Positions 49,410-59,723 are shown, counted from the first letter of the stretch. The stretch: DNA of 64,000 nt from Nitrospirillum pindoramense (GCF_007827955.1 NZ_VITR01000007.1:186001-250000); one strand, 5' to 3'. The notes: generated by a model from the letters alone, not told the origin. Translations and numbers: made by a program.

Positions 49410-51296
49410 ATGTCTTCCGACCGCGAATCGCCGCTGGAGGCGTTCAAGCGGGCCACCGGCGCCGCCGTCCGCGCCATCGCGGAGCGCGGCGACCTGACGG
49501 TGGGGTTCTCCGCCGAGCCGCCGGGCTTCTCCGGCACGCGGGTTCGGGTGCCCCTGCCCACGCGTGACCTGAACGCCCGCGACGTGGCGCCGGTGCGGGG
49601 GGCGGCCGACGCCGCCGCCCTGCGCCTGCGCCATCACGACGCCGCCACGCATGCCCGCCTGCTGCCCACCGGCGACACCGCCCGCCTGGCCTTCGACGCG
49701 CTGGAGCAAGCGCGGTGTGAGGCGCTGGGCGCCACGGCCATGGCCGGCGTCGCCGACAACCTCACAGCGGCGCTGGAAGAGCGGTTTCGCCGCCAGGGCC
49801 TGGACAGGGCCACGGCGCGCGACCAGGTGCCCCTGGCCGACGCCCTGCGCCTGATCGCGCGTGAGGCCCTGACCGGCGCCCCCGTCGCCCCCGCCACCCA
49901 GGCGGCGCTGGACCTGTGGCGTCCCTTCATCGAGGACAAGGCCGGCGCGGACCTGGCGCAGCTGAAGGCCGCCATGGCCGACCAGCAGGCCTATGCCCGC
50001 GAAGCCCGCCGCATCCTGACCGACCTGGACCTGGAGGTGGGCGGCGAGCCGGACAAGTCGGAAGAGGAGGAGACGGCCGAATCGGGCGACGCCCAGAGCC
50101 CTGAGGGCGCCGACAATGACGACGCCGGCGGCGGCCAGTCCGACGATGCCGATCCCGAAGCGACGGGTGAGCAGCAGCAGTCCGGCGGCCAGACGGAGGA
50201 AACCGCCGGCGCCGCCGAGAGCAGCGAGGGCGAGGAACAAGAGATGGAGGGGGCTGGGGCCGAGCAGTCGGGCGAGCCCGGTGAGCCGTCCCGCCCCGAT
50301 TTCGGCCGCAACAGCCCGGACGCGGGCGGTTATCGTGCCTTCACCACCGAGTTCGACGAGGTGGTGGGCGCCGCCGACCTGTGCGACCCGGATGAACTGG
50401 CCCGCCTGCGCATGATGCTGGACCAGCAGTTGCAGCACCTGCAGGGCGTCATTGCCAAGCTGGCCAACCGCCTGCAGCGCCGGCTGATGGCCAAGCAGAC
50501 CCGCGCCTGGGTTTTCGACCTGGAGGAAGGCATCCTGGACGCGGCCCGCCTGGCCCGCGTGGTGGCCAACCCGGTGCTGCCGCTGTCGTTCAAGCAGGAG
50601 AACGACACCGATTTCCGCGACACCGTCGTCACCCTGCTGATCGACAATTCCGGGTCCATGCGCGGCCGGCCCATCACCATCGCCGCCATGAGCGCCGACA
50701 TCCTGGCGCGCACGCTGGAACGCTGCGGCGTGAAGGTGGAAATCCTGGGCTTCACCACCCGGGCGTGGAAGGGTGGGCAAAGCCGCGAGCGCTGGCTGGC
50801 CAGTGGCAAGCCGCCGGCCCCCGGCCGCCTGAACGACCTGCGCCACATCGTCTATAAGGAGGCCGACGCCCCCTGGCGCCGGGCCCGGCGCAACCTGGGC
50901 CTGATGCTGCGCGAAGGCATCCTGAAGGAGAATATCGACGGCGAGGCCCTGCTGTGGGCCCACACCCGCCTGATCGCCCGGCCGGAACAGCGGCGCATCC
51001 TGATGGTGATCAGCGACGGCGCGCCGGTGGACGACAGCACCCTGTCTGTCAACAGCGGCAGTTATCTGGAAAAGCATCTGCGCAGCGCCATCGAGTATAT
51101 CGAGACCCGCAGCCCGGTGGAGCTGATCGCCATCGGCATCGGCCACGACGTCACGCGCTATTACCGCCGCGCCGTCACCATCGTCGACGTGGAGCAGTTG
51201 GGCGGCACCGTCATGGAAAAGCTGGCCGAGCTGTTCGACGAGGATGACCGCCGTCCGGGACGGGCCCGGCGGCAGGCGCGCGGCGGACGCCGGTAG
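49410..51296 (+). CDS. cobT: aerobic cobaltochelatase subunit CobT
   Basis: 628 aa. N-terminal domain to about 210; a highly acidic Glu/Asp/Ser-rich linker at about 215-300 ([20 protein letters not shown]); C-terminal VWA domain about 400-600 with the MIDAS motif [19 protein letters not shown] and [20 protein letters not shown]. Forms a ring with CobS that drives CobN. AAGGA lies just before the ATG. C-terminus Arg-rich. Good match in length and order to known CobT. Confidence 0.96.
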   Translation: MSSDRESPLEAFKRATGAAVRAIAERGDLTVGFSAEPPGFSGTRVRVPLPTRDLNARDVAPVRGAADAAALRLRHHDAATHARLLPTGDTARLAFDALEQARCEALGATAMAGVADNLTAALEERFRRQGLDRATARDQVPLADALRLIAREALTGAPVAPATQAALDLWRPFIEDKAGADLAQLKAAMADQQAYAREARRILTDLDLEVGGEPDKSEEEETAESGDAQSPEGADNDDAGGGQSDDADPEATGEQQQSGGQTEETAGAAESSEGEEQEMEGAGAEQSGEPGEPSRPDFGRNSPDAGGYRAFTTEFDEVVGAADLCDPDELARLRMMLDQQLQHLQGVIAKLANRLQRRLMAKQTRAWVFDLEEGILDAARLARVVANPVLPLSFKQENDTDFRDTVVTLLIDNSGSMRGRPITIAAMSADILARTLERCGVKVEILGFTTRAWKGGQSRERWLASGKPPAPGRLNDLRHIVYKEADAPWRRARRNLGLMLREGILKENIDGEALLWAHTRLIARPEQRRILMVISDGAPVDDSTLSVNSGSYLEKHLRSAIEYIETRSPVELIAIGIGHDVTRYYRRAVTIVDVEQLGGTVMEKLAELFDEDDRRPGRARRQARGGRR

Positions 51297-51317
51297 GGCG
51301 GGACGCTCACAAGAAAA

Positions 51318-51345
51318 GGGCCGCCGGGCGGGTGCCAGGCGGCCC
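51318..51345. terminator. bidirectional hairpin after cobT
   Basis: GGGCCGCC / GGCGGCCC with a 12-nt loop, flanked by AAGAAAA on the left and AAATCTTTT on the right, giving T-rich tails in both directions. Confidence 0.78.
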
Positions 51346-51359
51346 AAATCTTTTCAGGC

Positions 51360-51923
51360 TTACTTGCCGGCGGGCTTGGTCGCCGGGGCCGGAGCGGCGG
51401 GCGCCGGTGCGCCGCCGGTGCGCGCCTTGTACACATGCAGTTGCTGGTTAAAGCGGGCCGCCAGGATTTCCATGTCGCTGACCACGGCGTCCTGCACCCT
51501 GGTCAGCTGCAGGAACTTCGCCACCGTCACCTTGTCCGGATGCTGGGCCACCAGCTGATCGACACAGGCGATGAAGCCCTGGCCGCTGTTCACGTAGGCC
51601 TGCATCTCCTCATGCGCCTTGCGCATGTCCGCCTCGGGCGCGGTCTTGCCGTCCGGGATCGTGGGCACCTTCTTGGGGAAGGGGCAGGTCCAGCCGTCAT
51701 CCTCCTCACCGGCCTTGGTTCCGGCCGCCGGAGCGGCCGCGGCGGGGGCGGTCGGCTTGGTCGCCGACGGCAGGATGGGCGCGGAACCGGTCGACGGGGT
51801 CGTGGCCGCCGGCTTCGCCGCCTGGGCCCAGGCGGGCGCGGCGCCGACAAACGCGAGGGTTGTCGCCGAGGCGAGAACGGGCAGGGTCATCAAGGAGCGG
51901 CGGACGGCGACACGCAGGCTCAC
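51360..51923 (-). CDS. exported protein of unknown function
   Basis: 187 aa from GTG 51923, chosen because GAGGAA lies 8 nt upstream (a TTG at 51929 would be too close to it). Signal peptide ends near AWAQA. Pro/Ala-rich segment to about residue 70, then a compact part with WTCPFPKKVPTIPDGKTAPE, DMRKAHEEMQAYVNSGQGFI and ACVDQLVAQHP, helical with two Cys likely bonded in the periplasm, and a Pro/Ala-rich end. Family not recognised, though the WxCPxPxxVPxIPDG pattern looks conserved-type. Convergent with cobT, sharing its terminator. Confidence 0.75.
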   Translation of the reverse strand: MSLRVAVRRSLMTLPVLASATTLAFVGAAPAWAQAAKPAATTPSTGSAPILPSATKPTAPAAAAPAAGTKAGEEDDGWTCPFPKKVPTIPDGKTAPEADMRKAHEEMQAYVNSGQGFIACVDQLVAQHPDKVTVAKFLQLTRVQDAVVSDMEILAARFNQQLHVYKARTGGAPAPAAPAPATKPAGK

Positions 51924-52132
51924 GGGCAAGGTTCCTCAAAGACGGAATGGCAAAGGGCGCCATCATAATGGACCGGCGCACTAAGGCATAGCCGACATGC
52001 AATGGCAAGCAGGGGGCAAGACGGGGCGGCAACCGGCCGCAAGGGCGTTGCCGCCGCCCCGGCGGATCGTGCTAAACCGATGGGGACGGGGCCCGGACGC
52101 GCCCCGGGCGGTGAACGGTGCGGTTGCGAGCG

Positions 52133-53017
52133 ATGATCGGCGTTTTCGATTCAGGCCACGGCGGGTTGACGGTGTTGCGCGCCCTGGCCAACCAGATGCC
52201 GGACCGGCGGTTCGTCTATCTGGGCGACCATGCCAACGCCCCCTATGGCAACCGCACGCCGGAGGAAATCTACCGCTATACCGTGGCCGGGGTGGAACGG
52301 CTGTTCGGCTTGGGCTGCCCCCTGGTCATCCTGGCGTGCAACACCGCCTCGGCCCAGGCGCTACGCCGCCTGCAGCAGACCTGGCTGCCCACCGCCTATC
52401 CCGACCGGCGGGTGCTGGGCGTGCTGGTGCCCATGGTGGAGGCCATCACTGGCGTGCCGTGGATGGCCGACGTGGCCGCCGGATCGCGAGCCGGCGAGCC
52501 GCGCACCGTGGCCATCTTCGCCACCCAGCACACGGTCAGCAGCGGCGCCTACCCTACGGAGATCGCCAAGCGCGCCCCGGAGGTGCGGGTGGTGCAGCAG
52601 GCCTGCCCCGACTTGGTGCGCCTGATCGAGGCCGACGCCCCGGTCGACACCGTCCGTGCCGCCATCGAGGACTATGCCGGGCGGTTGATGACCCAATTGG
52701 ACGGCGTGCCGCCGGACGCGGTGGTGTTGGGCTGCACCCACTATCCCCTGGTGGCCGACCTGTTCGCCCAGGCCCTGCCGGCCGGCGTGGAAATCCTGGA
52801 CCAGCCCAACCTGACGGTCAGCAGCCTGCGCGCCTATCTGGAGCGCCACCCGGAATTCGAGCTGCCCAGCCGGGCGCGGGAGCAGGGCGGGGTCGAGGCC
52901 TTCCACACCACCGGCCCGGCCGAGCCCATCACCCGCCTGGCCAGCCGCTTCTTCGGTGGCGAGGCGCGCTTCCACAGCGTTGGACCTGACCCCGTCCCTG
53001 AGAGCTTGAAGGGCTGA
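52133..53017 (+). CDS. murI: glutamate racemase
   Basis: Makes D-glutamate for peptidoglycan. 294 aa from ATG 52133. N-terminus MIGVFDSGHGGLTVLRAL (usually FDSGVGGL; His replaces Val here). YLGDHANAPYGNRTPEEI, the first catalytic Cys (about 69) in ILACNTASAQAL, the second in VVLGCTHYPLVADLF. GTG 52118 is an alternative start. The DSGHGG change and the YGN in place of the common YG(T/S)K are slight departures but both catalytic Cys are kept. Convergent with the nad genes. Confidence 0.93.
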   Translation: MIGVFDSGHGGLTVLRALANQMPDRRFVYLGDHANAPYGNRTPEEIYRYTVAGVERLFGLGCPLVILACNTASAQALRRLQQTWLPTAYPDRRVLGVLVPMVEAITGVPWMADVAAGSRAGEPRTVAIFATQHTVSSGAYPTEIAKRAPEVRVVQQACPDLVRLIEADAPVDTVRAAIEDYAGRLMTQLDGVPPDAVVLGCTHYPLVADLFAQALPAGVEILDQPNLTVSSLRAYLERHPEFELPSRAREQGGVEAFHTTGPAEPITRLASRFFGGEARFHSVGPDPVPESLKG

Positions 53018-53026
53018 AGGCCCCGC

Positions 53027-53884
53027 TCACAGGCTCTCGAAATCCAGCCCGATGTCGAAGTTGGTGACGGAGTGGGTCAGCCAGCCCAGGGAGATCAGGG
53101 TGACGCCGGTTTCCGCCACGGCGCGCACCGTCTGGGGCGTGATGCCGCCCGAGGCCTCGGTGATCAGACGGCCGGCCACCCTGTCCACGGCTTGGCGCAG
53201 GGTGGCCGGGTCCATGTTGTCCAGCAGCACGGCATCCACCGGCAGGGTCAGCAACTCCTCCAACTGGGCCAGGGTGTCGACCTCGACCTCGATCTTCACC
53301 ATGTGACCGACATGGGCGCGGGCGCGTTCCACGGCGGCGCGCAGGCCACCGGCCGCCACCAAATGGTTGTCCTTGATCAGGACGGCGTCATCCAGGCCGA
53401 AGCGGTGGTTGCTGCCCCCGCCCACGCGCACGGCGTATTTCTCCAGCGCGCGCAGGCCGGGCGTGGTCTTGCGGGTGCAGACGATGTGGGCGCCGGTGCC
53501 CTCGATGGCCTGAACCAGCTCCGCCGTCTTGCTGGCGATGCCGCAGAGGCGGCCCAGCAGGTTCAGCGCCGTGCGCTCCCCCGACAAGATCGGGCGGGCC
53601 GCCCCCTCCACCACCGCCACCGCCTGACCCGGGGCCACGCGGGCGCCATCGGCCACCAGGGTCCGCACCGATAGGCTGGGATCGAGCAGGGAGAAGGCCG
53701 ACAGCGCCGGGGCCAGACCGGCGATGACGCCGGCGTGGCGGGCCTGGAACAGCGCGCGGGCCTGGGTGTCCACCGGAATGCAGGCATCGGCGGTGACGTC
53801 GCCCGCCCGGCCCAGATCCTCCAGCAGCGCGGCGCGGACCAGGCCTTCATACATCACGGGGTAGAGGGGTGCAGGCGTGCTCAT
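53027..53884 (-). CDS. nadC: nicotinate-nucleotide pyrophosphorylase (carboxylating)
   Basis: Quinolinate plus PRPP to nicotinate mononucleotide, the last step of de novo NaMN synthesis. 285 aa. Key motifs: [54 protein letters not shown] (PRPP/quinolinate binding), [13 protein letters not shown] and EASGGI. Starts within the nadB stop (ATGA overlap at 53881-53884). Last gene of the nadA-nadB-nadC set. Confidence 0.97.
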   Translation of the reverse strand: MSTPAPLYPVMYEGLVRAALLEDLGRAGDVTADACIPVDTQARALFQARHAGVIAGLAPALSAFSLLDPSLSVRTLVADGARVAPGQAVAVVEGAARPILSGERTALNLLGRLCGIASKTAELVQAIEGTGAHIVCTRKTTPGLRALEKYAVRVGGGSNHRFGLDDAVLIKDNHLVAAGGLRAAVERARAHVGHMVKIEVEVDTLAQLEELLTLPVDAVLLDNMDPATLRQAVDRVAGRLITEASGGITPQTVRAVAETGVTLISLGWLTHSVTNFDIGLDFESL

Positions 53885-55536
53885 GGGCGGTTTTCCCGGG
53901 TAAGGGCAGGCTCGGCCTCGGCGCCGCGGCCCAGGTCGGAATAGGTCAGGATCTGGTGATGGCGCCAGGCGTCACGGGTTTCGGGATGGTCGGCACGGGT
54001 ATGGGCGCCCCGGCTTTCCTCCCGCCGCTTGGCCGCCTCCACCACCAGTCGCGACAGGACCAGACGGTTGCGCAGTTCCAGGCCGGCACGGATGCCGGCG
54101 TAGTCGTCGGCTGGCGCCAGACGCTCGGCGGCGGCGCTGAGCGCCGACAGGCGCAGGGCGGCCTCGGCCAGACCCGCGCCGTCGCGCACCAGGCCCACCT
54201 TCTCCGCCATCAACGTCTGGGCCTGGGCCGCGAGGTTCGCGGCGGCGGGACCGCCGGGCACCGTCGGCGCCACGGGAACGGCCACCGGCTGGGACGCGGC
54301 CGACTCGGCGACCAGGGCCGCCGCCACCCGGCCGGCGAACACCACCGCCTCCAGCAGGGAGTTGCTGGCCAGGCGGTTGGCGCCATGGACATGGGTGCAG
54401 GCGACCTCACCCGCCGCCCACAGGCCAGGGATGGAGGTGCGGCCGTCGGCGTCCGTCAGCACACCGCCCATGTGATAATGCGCGGCGGGCGCCACCGGCA
54501 CGGGGGCGGCCGCCGGGTCCAGCCCGACCTCGGCGCAGATACCGGCCACGGTGGGGAATTTCTTGGCGCCACCGGCCGCCCACAGCGGGCGCAGGTCCAG
54601 GAACACCGCCTCCCCACGGGCCACGCGGCGGCCGATGGCGCGGGCCACCACGTCGCGGGGCGCCAGTTCGGCGTCGGGATGCTCATCCGCCATGAAGGCG
54701 TGGCCGCTGGCGTCCAGCACCTTGGCCCCGGCACCGCGCAAAGCCTCCGTCAACAGCGGCCGGCGGCCGGGCGGACCGGCGACGGCCAGGGCGGTGGGAT
54801 GGAACTGCACGAATTCCAGGTCGGCCAGGTGGGCGCCGGCGCGGGCGGCCAGTGCCATGCCGTCGCCGGTGGCCTCCGGCGGGTTGGTGGTCACGGCCCA
54901 CAGCTGGCCGGTGCCGCCGGTGGCCAGCACGACATGCGGGGCGACGTGCAGCACCCAGCCGACACCGTCCTCATAGGCCAGGACGCCCTGGGCCCGGCGG
55001 CCACGCCCAAGGTCACGCACCACCAGGTCGGCGGCCATGGCGCGGGTGTGCACGGCGATGCCCGGGGTGGCGCGCACGCGGGCGGCCAGGAAGGTAACCA
55101 AGGTGCGGCCGGTGGCGTCGCCGCCGGCATGCAGGATGCGATGGCGGCCGTGCGCCGCCTCGCGCCCCAGCAGGGGCTTGCCGTCGGCCCCCCGATCGGC
55201 GGGCAGGCCGGCCTCCAGCAAGGCCGACATCTCAGCGATGCCGGCCTCAGCCAGCAGGCGCGCCATGCCGGGGTCGGTCAATCCCGCGCCGGCGGCCACC
55301 GTGTCGGCGGCATGGTCGGCGGCGCTGTCGCCGGCGCCCAGCGCCACGGCCACGCCGCCTTGGGCCCACAGGCTGGATCCGCCGGGCAGGTCATCGGTCT
55401 TGGTCAGCAGGGCAACCCGCCGCCCGGCACCGGTCAGGGCCAGCGCGGTGGCCATGCCGGCCGTGCCGGACCCGACCACCACCACATCGCTGTGGACGAC
55501 TTTCACAGGCGACACCGGATAAGACGCACCATCCAT
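53881..55536 (-). CDS. nadB: L-aspartate oxidase
   Basis: FAD enzyme oxidising aspartate to iminoaspartate, which NadA condenses to quinolinate. 551 aa from ATG 55536; the further open stretch (39 codons) has no ribosome site and overlaps the nadA spacer. FAD motif [20 protein letters not shown], then [16 protein letters not shown], and the family arginines in [17 protein letters not shown] and [20 protein letters not shown]. Located 73 bp after nadA and overlapping nadC. Confidence 0.96.
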   Translation of the reverse strand: MDGASYPVSPVKVVHSDVVVVGSGTAGMATALALTGAGRRVALLTKTDDLPGGSSLWAQGGVAVALGAGDSAADHAADTVAAGAGLTDPGMARLLAEAGIAEMSALLEAGLPADRGADGKPLLGREAAHGRHRILHAGGDATGRTLVTFLAARVRATPGIAVHTRAMAADLVVRDLGRGRRAQGVLAYEDGVGWVLHVAPHVVLATGGTGQLWAVTTNPPEATGDGMALAARAGAHLADLEFVQFHPTALAVAGPPGRRPLLTEALRGAGAKVLDASGHAFMADEHPDAELAPRDVVARAIGRRVARGEAVFLDLRPLWAAGGAKKFPTVAGICAEVGLDPAAAPVPVAPAAHYHMGGVLTDADGRTSIPGLWAAGEVACTHVHGANRLASNSLLEAVVFAGRVAAALVAESAASQPVAVPVAPTVPGGPAAANLAAQAQTLMAEKVGLVRDGAGLAEAALRLSALSAAAERLAPADDYAGIRAGLELRNRLVLSRLVVEAAKRREESRGAHTRADHPETRDAWRHHQILTYSDLGRGAEAEPALTRENRP

Positions 55537-55609
55537 GGCATCACGCTCCGTCACCAGGGGAACGGGGGGCCGGCCGCACATCCGGCCGGCCTTGGGGAAA
55601 GCGGTGGGA

Positions 55610-56620
55610 TCAGCGGCCCACGGCCAGCATGCGCTCCACCGCCAGGCGGGCACGGTCGGCCACCGCGGGGTCGATCTCCACCTTCGGCTCCAGCGTCCGC
55701 AGCGACTCCAGGATGTTGGAGAGGCTGACCCGCTTCATGTGCGGGCACAGGTTGCAGGGGCGGATGAATTCCACGTCCGGATACTCGGTGGCAACGTTGT
55801 CGCTCATGGAGCATTCGGTGACCATCAGCACCCGGTTCGGCCGCGCCTCGCCCACATATTCCACCATGCGGGCGGTGCTGCCCACGAAGTCGGCCTCGGC
55901 CAGCACCTCGGGCGGGCACTCGGGATGGGCGATGATGGTCAGATCCTTAAAGCGGGTGCGGTAGTCGCGCAGTTCCGCCCCGGTGAAGCGCTCATGCACC
56001 TCACAATGGCCCTTCCACTTGATGATCTTCTTCTTGGTCTGGGTAGCGACCCAGCTGGCCAGATATTCGTCGGGCAGGAACAGCACGCTGTCGCTGTCCA
56101 GCGATTCCACGATCTCCACCGCGTTGCCGGAGGTGCAGCAGATGTCGCTTTCCGCCTTCACCTCGGCGGAGGTGTTGACGTAGGTGACCACCGGCACGCC
56201 GGGGTGCGCCTCACGCAACAGGCGGATATCGGCGGCGGTGATGCTGTCCGCCAGGGAGCAGCCGGCCCGCATGTCGGGCATCAGCACCGTCTTGGACGGG
56301 TTCAGGATCTTGGCCGTCTCGGCCATGAAATGCACGCCGGCCATGACGATGACGTCGGCATCGGTCTGCGCCGCCTTGCGCGCCAGCGCCAGGCTGTCGC
56401 CCACGATGTCGGACACGCAGTGGAAGATTTCCGGCGTCTGGTAGTTGTGCGCCAGGACGACGGCGTTGCGCTCTTTCTTCAGCGTGTTGATGGCATGCAC
56501 CAGCGGCGCGTGAAAGGGCCACTCCACCTCGGGGATCACCTTGGCCACCCGTTCATACAGCGGGCGGGTCGCGGCGGCGACGGCGGGGGTGTATTCGAGA
56601 TCGAGCTCGGCAACGGACAT
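55610..56620 (-). CDS. nadA: quinolinate synthase A
   Basis: [4Fe-4S] enzyme making quinolinate from iminoaspartate and dihydroxyacetone phosphate. 336 aa from ATG 56620. Seen: [40 protein letters not shown], and cluster Cys candidates in [10 protein letters not shown], in [13 protein letters not shown] and in [30 protein letters not shown] is the substrate region. First gene of the nad unit, behind a nested palindromic operator at 56719-56773. Confidence 0.97.
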   Translation of the reverse strand: MSVAELDLEYTPAVAAATRPLYERVAKVIPEVEWPFHAPLVHAINTLKKERNAVVLAHNYQTPEIFHCVSDIVGDSLALARKAAQTDADVIVMAGVHFMAETAKILNPSKTVLMPDMRAGCSLADSITAADIRLLREAHPGVPVVTYVNTSAEVKAESDICCTSGNAVEIVESLDSDSVLFLPDEYLASWVATQTKKKIIKWKGHCEVHERFTGAELRDYRTRFKDLTIIAHPECPPEVLAEADFVGSTARMVEYVGEARPNRVLMVTECSMSDNVATEYPDVEFIRPCNLCPHMKRVSLSNILESLRTLEPKVEIDPAVADRARLAVERMLAVGR

Positions 56621-56718
56621 CGGGACACCTGGCAAACGAAAGCGCGCCACGAACGACATCGGCCCGCATGGCCGGCCCCCGCGGCGCGATTGGCGGAGGC
56701 GTCTTCCCTGTACCCTCA

Positions 56719-56780
56719 CCCTTATGCTCCATTTGAGCATTAGGGTGAGTAATGCTCGCCCGGAGCATAAGGGGTGTCAA
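56719..56780 (-). promoter_or_regulatory. nad promoter with nested double palindromic operator
   Basis: Two ATGCTC-N5-GAGCAT palindromes (56724-56740 and 56752-56768), 28 bp centre to centre. Together they form a larger palindrome, CCCTTATGCTC ... GAGCATAAGGG. A minus-strand -35 TTGACA (56780-56775) abuts the operator, whose first palindrome would cover the -10 region, as expected for repression. It lies about 100 nt upstream of nadA. It resembles the NadQ-type operators described for alphaproteobacterial NAD genes, as far as I recall. Confidence 0.7.
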
Positions 56781-56871
56781 GCCCGCTTTCAGACCCCATT
56801 CATGTAACTGTCACAGGGGTGCCCCGGCCCCGCCGCATCGCTGCACGTGCGAAAAATGCACCCGAAGAACG

Positions 56872-56897
56872 AAAAAAGCGGCCGATATCAGCCGCTT
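56872..56897 (-). terminator. intrinsic terminator of the rlmI-type gene
   Basis: Minus-strand stem AAGCGGC-N8-GCCGCTT followed by TTTTTCG. A classic rho-independent terminator 72 bp past the methyltransferase stop. Confidence 0.85.
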
Positions 56898-56928
56898 ATC
56901 CCTCTAGCCTCAGCGCCAGCATCTGCCA

Positions 56929-56959
56929 CAGCGGCATGAGCCCAATCCTCATGCCGCTG
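56929..56959. repeat. CAGCGGCATGA hairpin, copy 2
   Basis: Perfect 12-bp inverted repeat CAGCGGCATGAG / CTCATGCCGCTG with a 7-nt loop, 9 bp after the rlmI-type stop. The first 11 bases of each arm are identical to the hairpin at 7394-7418. Confidence 0.68.
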
Positions 56960-56968
56960 GTCTCGGTC

Positions 56969-58159
56969 TCAGTCGAGGGCGAAGACCTCGGCCTTGAGAT
57001 AGGCGCTTTCCGGCAGCAGGGGATGCACCGGGTGATCGGGGCCGGCGCCGGAGAAGCGCAGGATGCGCCCCTGGCGGCGGGCGTCACCCAAGCCCTTGGC
57101 CACCAGTTCGGCGAATGTGTCGGGCGGCATGTTATGGCTGCAGCTGGCCACCAGCAGGATGCCGCCGGGGGCGGTGATCTGGGCACCCAGCTTGGCCAGC
57201 TTGCGATAGGCACGACTGCCGTTGGCCAGATCCTTCTTGGACTTCACGAAGGCCGGCGGATCGCAGATCACCACCTCGAACGTCTCGCCCGCCTCCGCCA
57301 AGCGCTCCAGCTCGGCGAAGGCGTCGGCCTTGCGCAGTTCCACCTTGTCGGCGACGCCGTTGGCCGCCGCCGCCTTGCCGGCCAGTTCCAGGGCACCGGC
57401 GGAGCGGTCGACCAGCACGGTGCGCGCCGCCCCCCGGGTGGCGGCCAGCACGCCGAAGCCGCCGCAATAGCTGTAGAAGTCGATGACCGAGCGGCCCTGC
57501 GCCAGATTGGCGACGAAGGCGCGGTGGTCGCGCTGGTCATAGAACCAGCCCGTCTTCTGCCCGCCCGCCGGATCGGCGAAGAAGGTGGCGCCGTTTTCCT
57601 CGACCTTGATGGGGCCGTCGACCGTACCGACGGCCACCCGCACCTCCTCGCCCACGCCTTCCAGGCCACGGGCGGCGCTGTCGTTGCGCAGGATGACGGA
57701 CGATGCGGGAAAGACCTCCGCGAGGCCTTCCAGGATCTGGGGCAGCAGGCGGTCCATGCCGGCGGAATTGGCCTGCACCACCAGCACGTCGCCATACCGG
57801 TCAACGATCAGCGCCGGCAGGCCGTCGGCCTCCGCATGCACCAGGCGGTAATAGGGCCGGCCGATCAGGCGATCGCGGAGCGCCGCCGCCGTGCGGAAGC
57901 GCTTGGCGAAAAAGCCGGCGTCCACCGTCTCCGAGAGGTCGCGGGTCAGGACGCGCGCCGCGATCAGGGTGTGCGGGTTGAAGGTGGCGATGCCCAGGAC
58001 GCCGCCGCCGGCATCGGCCAGGCGCACCAGCCCGCCCTTGGGCAGGGCCTTGGCGGCCGCGTCCATCTGGATTTCGTTGGAATAGGCCCAGGGGTGGCCA
58101 CCGGCCACGCGCTTGTGCCGGCCCGCCTGGAACAGCAGGGTGGGAAGCTTTTCAGTCAT
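56969..58159 (-). CDS. rlmI: RlmI-type 23S rRNA (cytosine-C5) methyltransferase
   Basis: 396 aa. N-terminal PUA domain (FQAGRHKRVAGGHPWAYSNE), a central part (VHAEADGLPALIVDRYGD), and a C-terminal Rossmann methyltransferase: VIDFYSYCGGFGVLAATRGA, VLVDRSAGALELAGKAAAAN, VVICDPPAFVKSKKD, GGILLVASCSHNM. This is the RlmI/RlmK-N architecture (COG1092 group); the exact rRNA position is inferred from Escherichia RlmI. ATG 58159 preferred; the frame opens 27 codons further up. Ends before a hairpin and a clear terminator. Confidence 0.86.
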   Translation of the reverse strand: MTEKLPTLLFQAGRHKRVAGGHPWAYSNEIQMDAAAKALPKGGLVRLADAGGGVLGIATFNPHTLIAARVLTRDLSETVDAGFFAKRFRTAAALRDRLIGRPYYRLVHAEADGLPALIVDRYGDVLVVQANSAGMDRLLPQILEGLAEVFPASSVILRNDSAARGLEGVGEEVRVAVGTVDGPIKVEENGATFFADPAGGQKTGWFYDQRDHRAFVANLAQGRSVIDFYSYCGGFGVLAATRGAARTVLVDRSAGALELAGKAAAANGVADKVELRKADAFAELERLAEAGETFEVVICDPPAFVKSKKDLANGSRAYRKLAKLGAQITAPGGILLVASCSHNMPPDTFAELVAKGLGDARRQGRILRFSGAGPDHPVHPLLPESAYLKAEVFALD

Positions 58160-58244
58160 GGGCCGGAGCATAGCGCGCGGCGGCCGGGGCACAACGGCAA
58201 AGGGCGCAAGGGATCCCGTCGCCGGGGACGGGGCTGCCAAGCTA

Positions 58245-58712
58245 TCAGGCCGGAACCGCCGCCTCCGCCGTCATGTGCTTGCACAGGCGCCGCCCCTCGG
58301 GCAGGTGCCCCAGGGCGCGGAAGCGGGCCAGCGACGGGTGCGCCTTGACCTGGCTATCCGGCAGGGTGATGTGGATGGCGTCGCAGCCGTAGCGCAAAGC
58401 GATCCTGTCCATTTCCGCCAGCAGCGCGTCCGCCGCCCCCTCCCGGTCGAACAGGTCCAGGGCCACAAACACGTCCACCTGCAGACCCAGCCGATGGTCC
58501 AAATCCGGCACCATCAGATAGGAGAACAGGCCATGCATGTAGCGATGGTCCAGTTGCACCGTGACGATGCCGCCCCGGCTGCCGGGGGCCAGCAGGGCCA
58601 GCGCATGGTCGCGCCACCGCTCCACCGTCAGGTCCGGATAGAACGGGCGCATCAACGCGTAGGCCTGGTCGATCTGACGAGGATCCAAGGGGCGGGTTAC
58701 GAATGTAGGCAT
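58245..58712 (-). CDS. GNAT-like protein of unknown specificity
   Basis: 155 aa from ATG 58712 (MPTFVTRPLDPRQIDQAYAL). Layout of an N-acetyltransferase: IDQAYALMRPFYPDLTVERW, a central QVDVFVALDLFDREGAADAL in place of the usual glycine-rich acetyl-CoA loop, and IALRYGCDAIHITLPD. The R/Q-x-x-G-x-G/A loop is degenerate, so activity is uncertain. Divergent from fnrN with an FNR-box-like site in between (61 bp from this start), so it may be controlled by oxygen. Confidence 0.68.
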   Translation of the reverse strand: MPTFVTRPLDPRQIDQAYALMRPFYPDLTVERWRDHALALLAPGSRGGIVTVQLDHRYMHGLFSYLMVPDLDHRLGLQVDVFVALDLFDREGAADALLAEMDRIALRYGCDAIHITLPDSQVKAHPSLARFRALGHLPEGRRLCKHMTAEAAVPA

Positions 58713-58772
58713 GGAAGCGCAGATCCGAGCCGGAGGGATCGCCACCCGTACATCGCGCCATGACGCCCAGCC

Positions 58773-58786
58773 ATGATCTGGATCAA
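58773..58786. promoter_or_regulatory. FNR-box-like site
   Basis: ATGAT-CTGG-ATCAA matches the FNR/FixK consensus TTGAT-N4-ATCAA at 9 of 10 fixed positions. It lies in the divergent gap between the GNAT-like gene (61 bp) and fnrN (176 bp), so autoregulation of fnrN is possible. Confidence 0.68.
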
Positions 58787-58961
58787 AGAATAAACGACGG
58801 GTTAGAGTAAGCCAGTCACGGCGATCTCTAGCCTTTTCCTAGGTGGTTCCCCGGCTATATGCTGACCTCGCGGCACTAATTGGGGAACGAAAGACCGGCC
58901 GCACCACCCACAATCGCGCCATGAGCGGGCGAAGGGTGGCGGCTGATAGCGGAGTGCGGCA

Positions 58962-59723
58962 ATGACTCACATCGATTTCGCCTATGGCAGGGACGCGACC
59001 GTCCAGACGAACGCCAAGTCCGACGCCGCTGGGGAAATCCATCCCTGCAGCGCCTGCACCGTGCGTACCCTGACCGTCTGCGCCGCGCTGGAGGCGGAGG
59101 AGCTGCGCCGCCTGGCGGAGATCCTGCAGACCACCCGCTTCGACGCCGGCCACACCGTGTTCGGTGAGGGGGAGCCCGCGGAAACCCTGTACAATGTCAC
59201 CTCCGGCACCGTGAAGGTCTACAAGCTGCTGCCCGATGGCCGGCGGCAGATCACCGGTTTCCTGCTGCCGGGCGACTTCTTCGGCCTGTCGGTCAACGAC
59301 AGCTACGCCTACACCGCCGAGACGGTGACGCCGGTGTCGCTGTGCCGCTTCCCCCGCCGCCGCATGGAGGCGCTGCTGGACGAGTTCCCCAAGATGCAGC
59401 GCCGCCTGTTCTCCATGGCGTCGAACGAGCTGGCGGCGGCGCAGGACCAGATGCTGCTGCTGGGCCGCAAGACGGCGAAGGAGAAGATCTGCTCCTTCCT
59501 GCTGCTGCTGTCGCAGCGGGCCAGCCGGCGCGGTCACAAGACCAACCCGGTGCACGTGCCCATGAGCCGCGCCGACATCGCCGACTACCTGGGCCTGACC
59601 ACCGAAACCGTCAGCCGCACCTTCACCCAGCTGAAGACCAGCCGGGTCATCAGCCTGTTGGAAGGCAACAAGGTTCAAATCCAGGACATGGACGACCTGT
59701 TGGAGTTGGCCGAGGGCGCCTGA
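58962..59723 (+). CDS. fnrN: FnrN-type Crp/Fnr oxygen-sensing regulator
   Basis: 253 aa. N-terminal Cys motif C-x2-C-x7-C in HPCSACTVRTLTVC plus a later Cys in PVSLCRF, the four ligands of the FNR [4Fe-4S] cluster. Cyclic-nucleotide-like domain about 45-165 (VFGEGEPAETLYNVTSGTVK, LLPGDFFGLS) and C-terminal HTH MSRADIADYLGLTTETVSRT with the E-SR contacts for TTGAT half sites. Regulates low-oxygen genes. FixK lacks the Cys motif, so FnrN is the better name. An FNR box lies upstream. Confidence 0.93.
   Translation: MTHIDFAYGRDATVQTNAKSDAAGEIHPCSACTVRTLTVCAALEAEELRRLAEILQTTRFDAGHTVFGEGEPAETLYNVTSGTVKVYKLLPDGRRQITGFLLPGDFFGLSVNDSYAYTAETVTPVSLCRFPRRRMEALLDEFPKMQRRLFSMASNELAAAQDQMLLLGRKTAKEKICSFLLLLSQRASRRGHKTNPVHVPMSRADIADYLGLTTETVSRTFTQLKTSRVISLLEGNKVQIQDMDDLLELAEGA

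Noticed and set aside
47588-51347. Long minus-strand open frames opposite the J-domain gene, cobS and cobT
   Set aside because: Antisense of three well-recognised genes, no motifs, same biased composition.
53869-55728. A 619-codon plus-strand frame opposite nadC/nadB
   Set aside because: Antisense of nadB and nadC, which carry all their family motifs; the frame is Gly/Gln/His-rich noise.
56797-56814. A second Pho-box-like sequence upstream of nadA (CATTCATGTAACTGTCAC)
   Set aside because: The second half matches, but the first repeat is poor (13 of 18 overall) and no phosphate gene is adjacent. Most likely chance.
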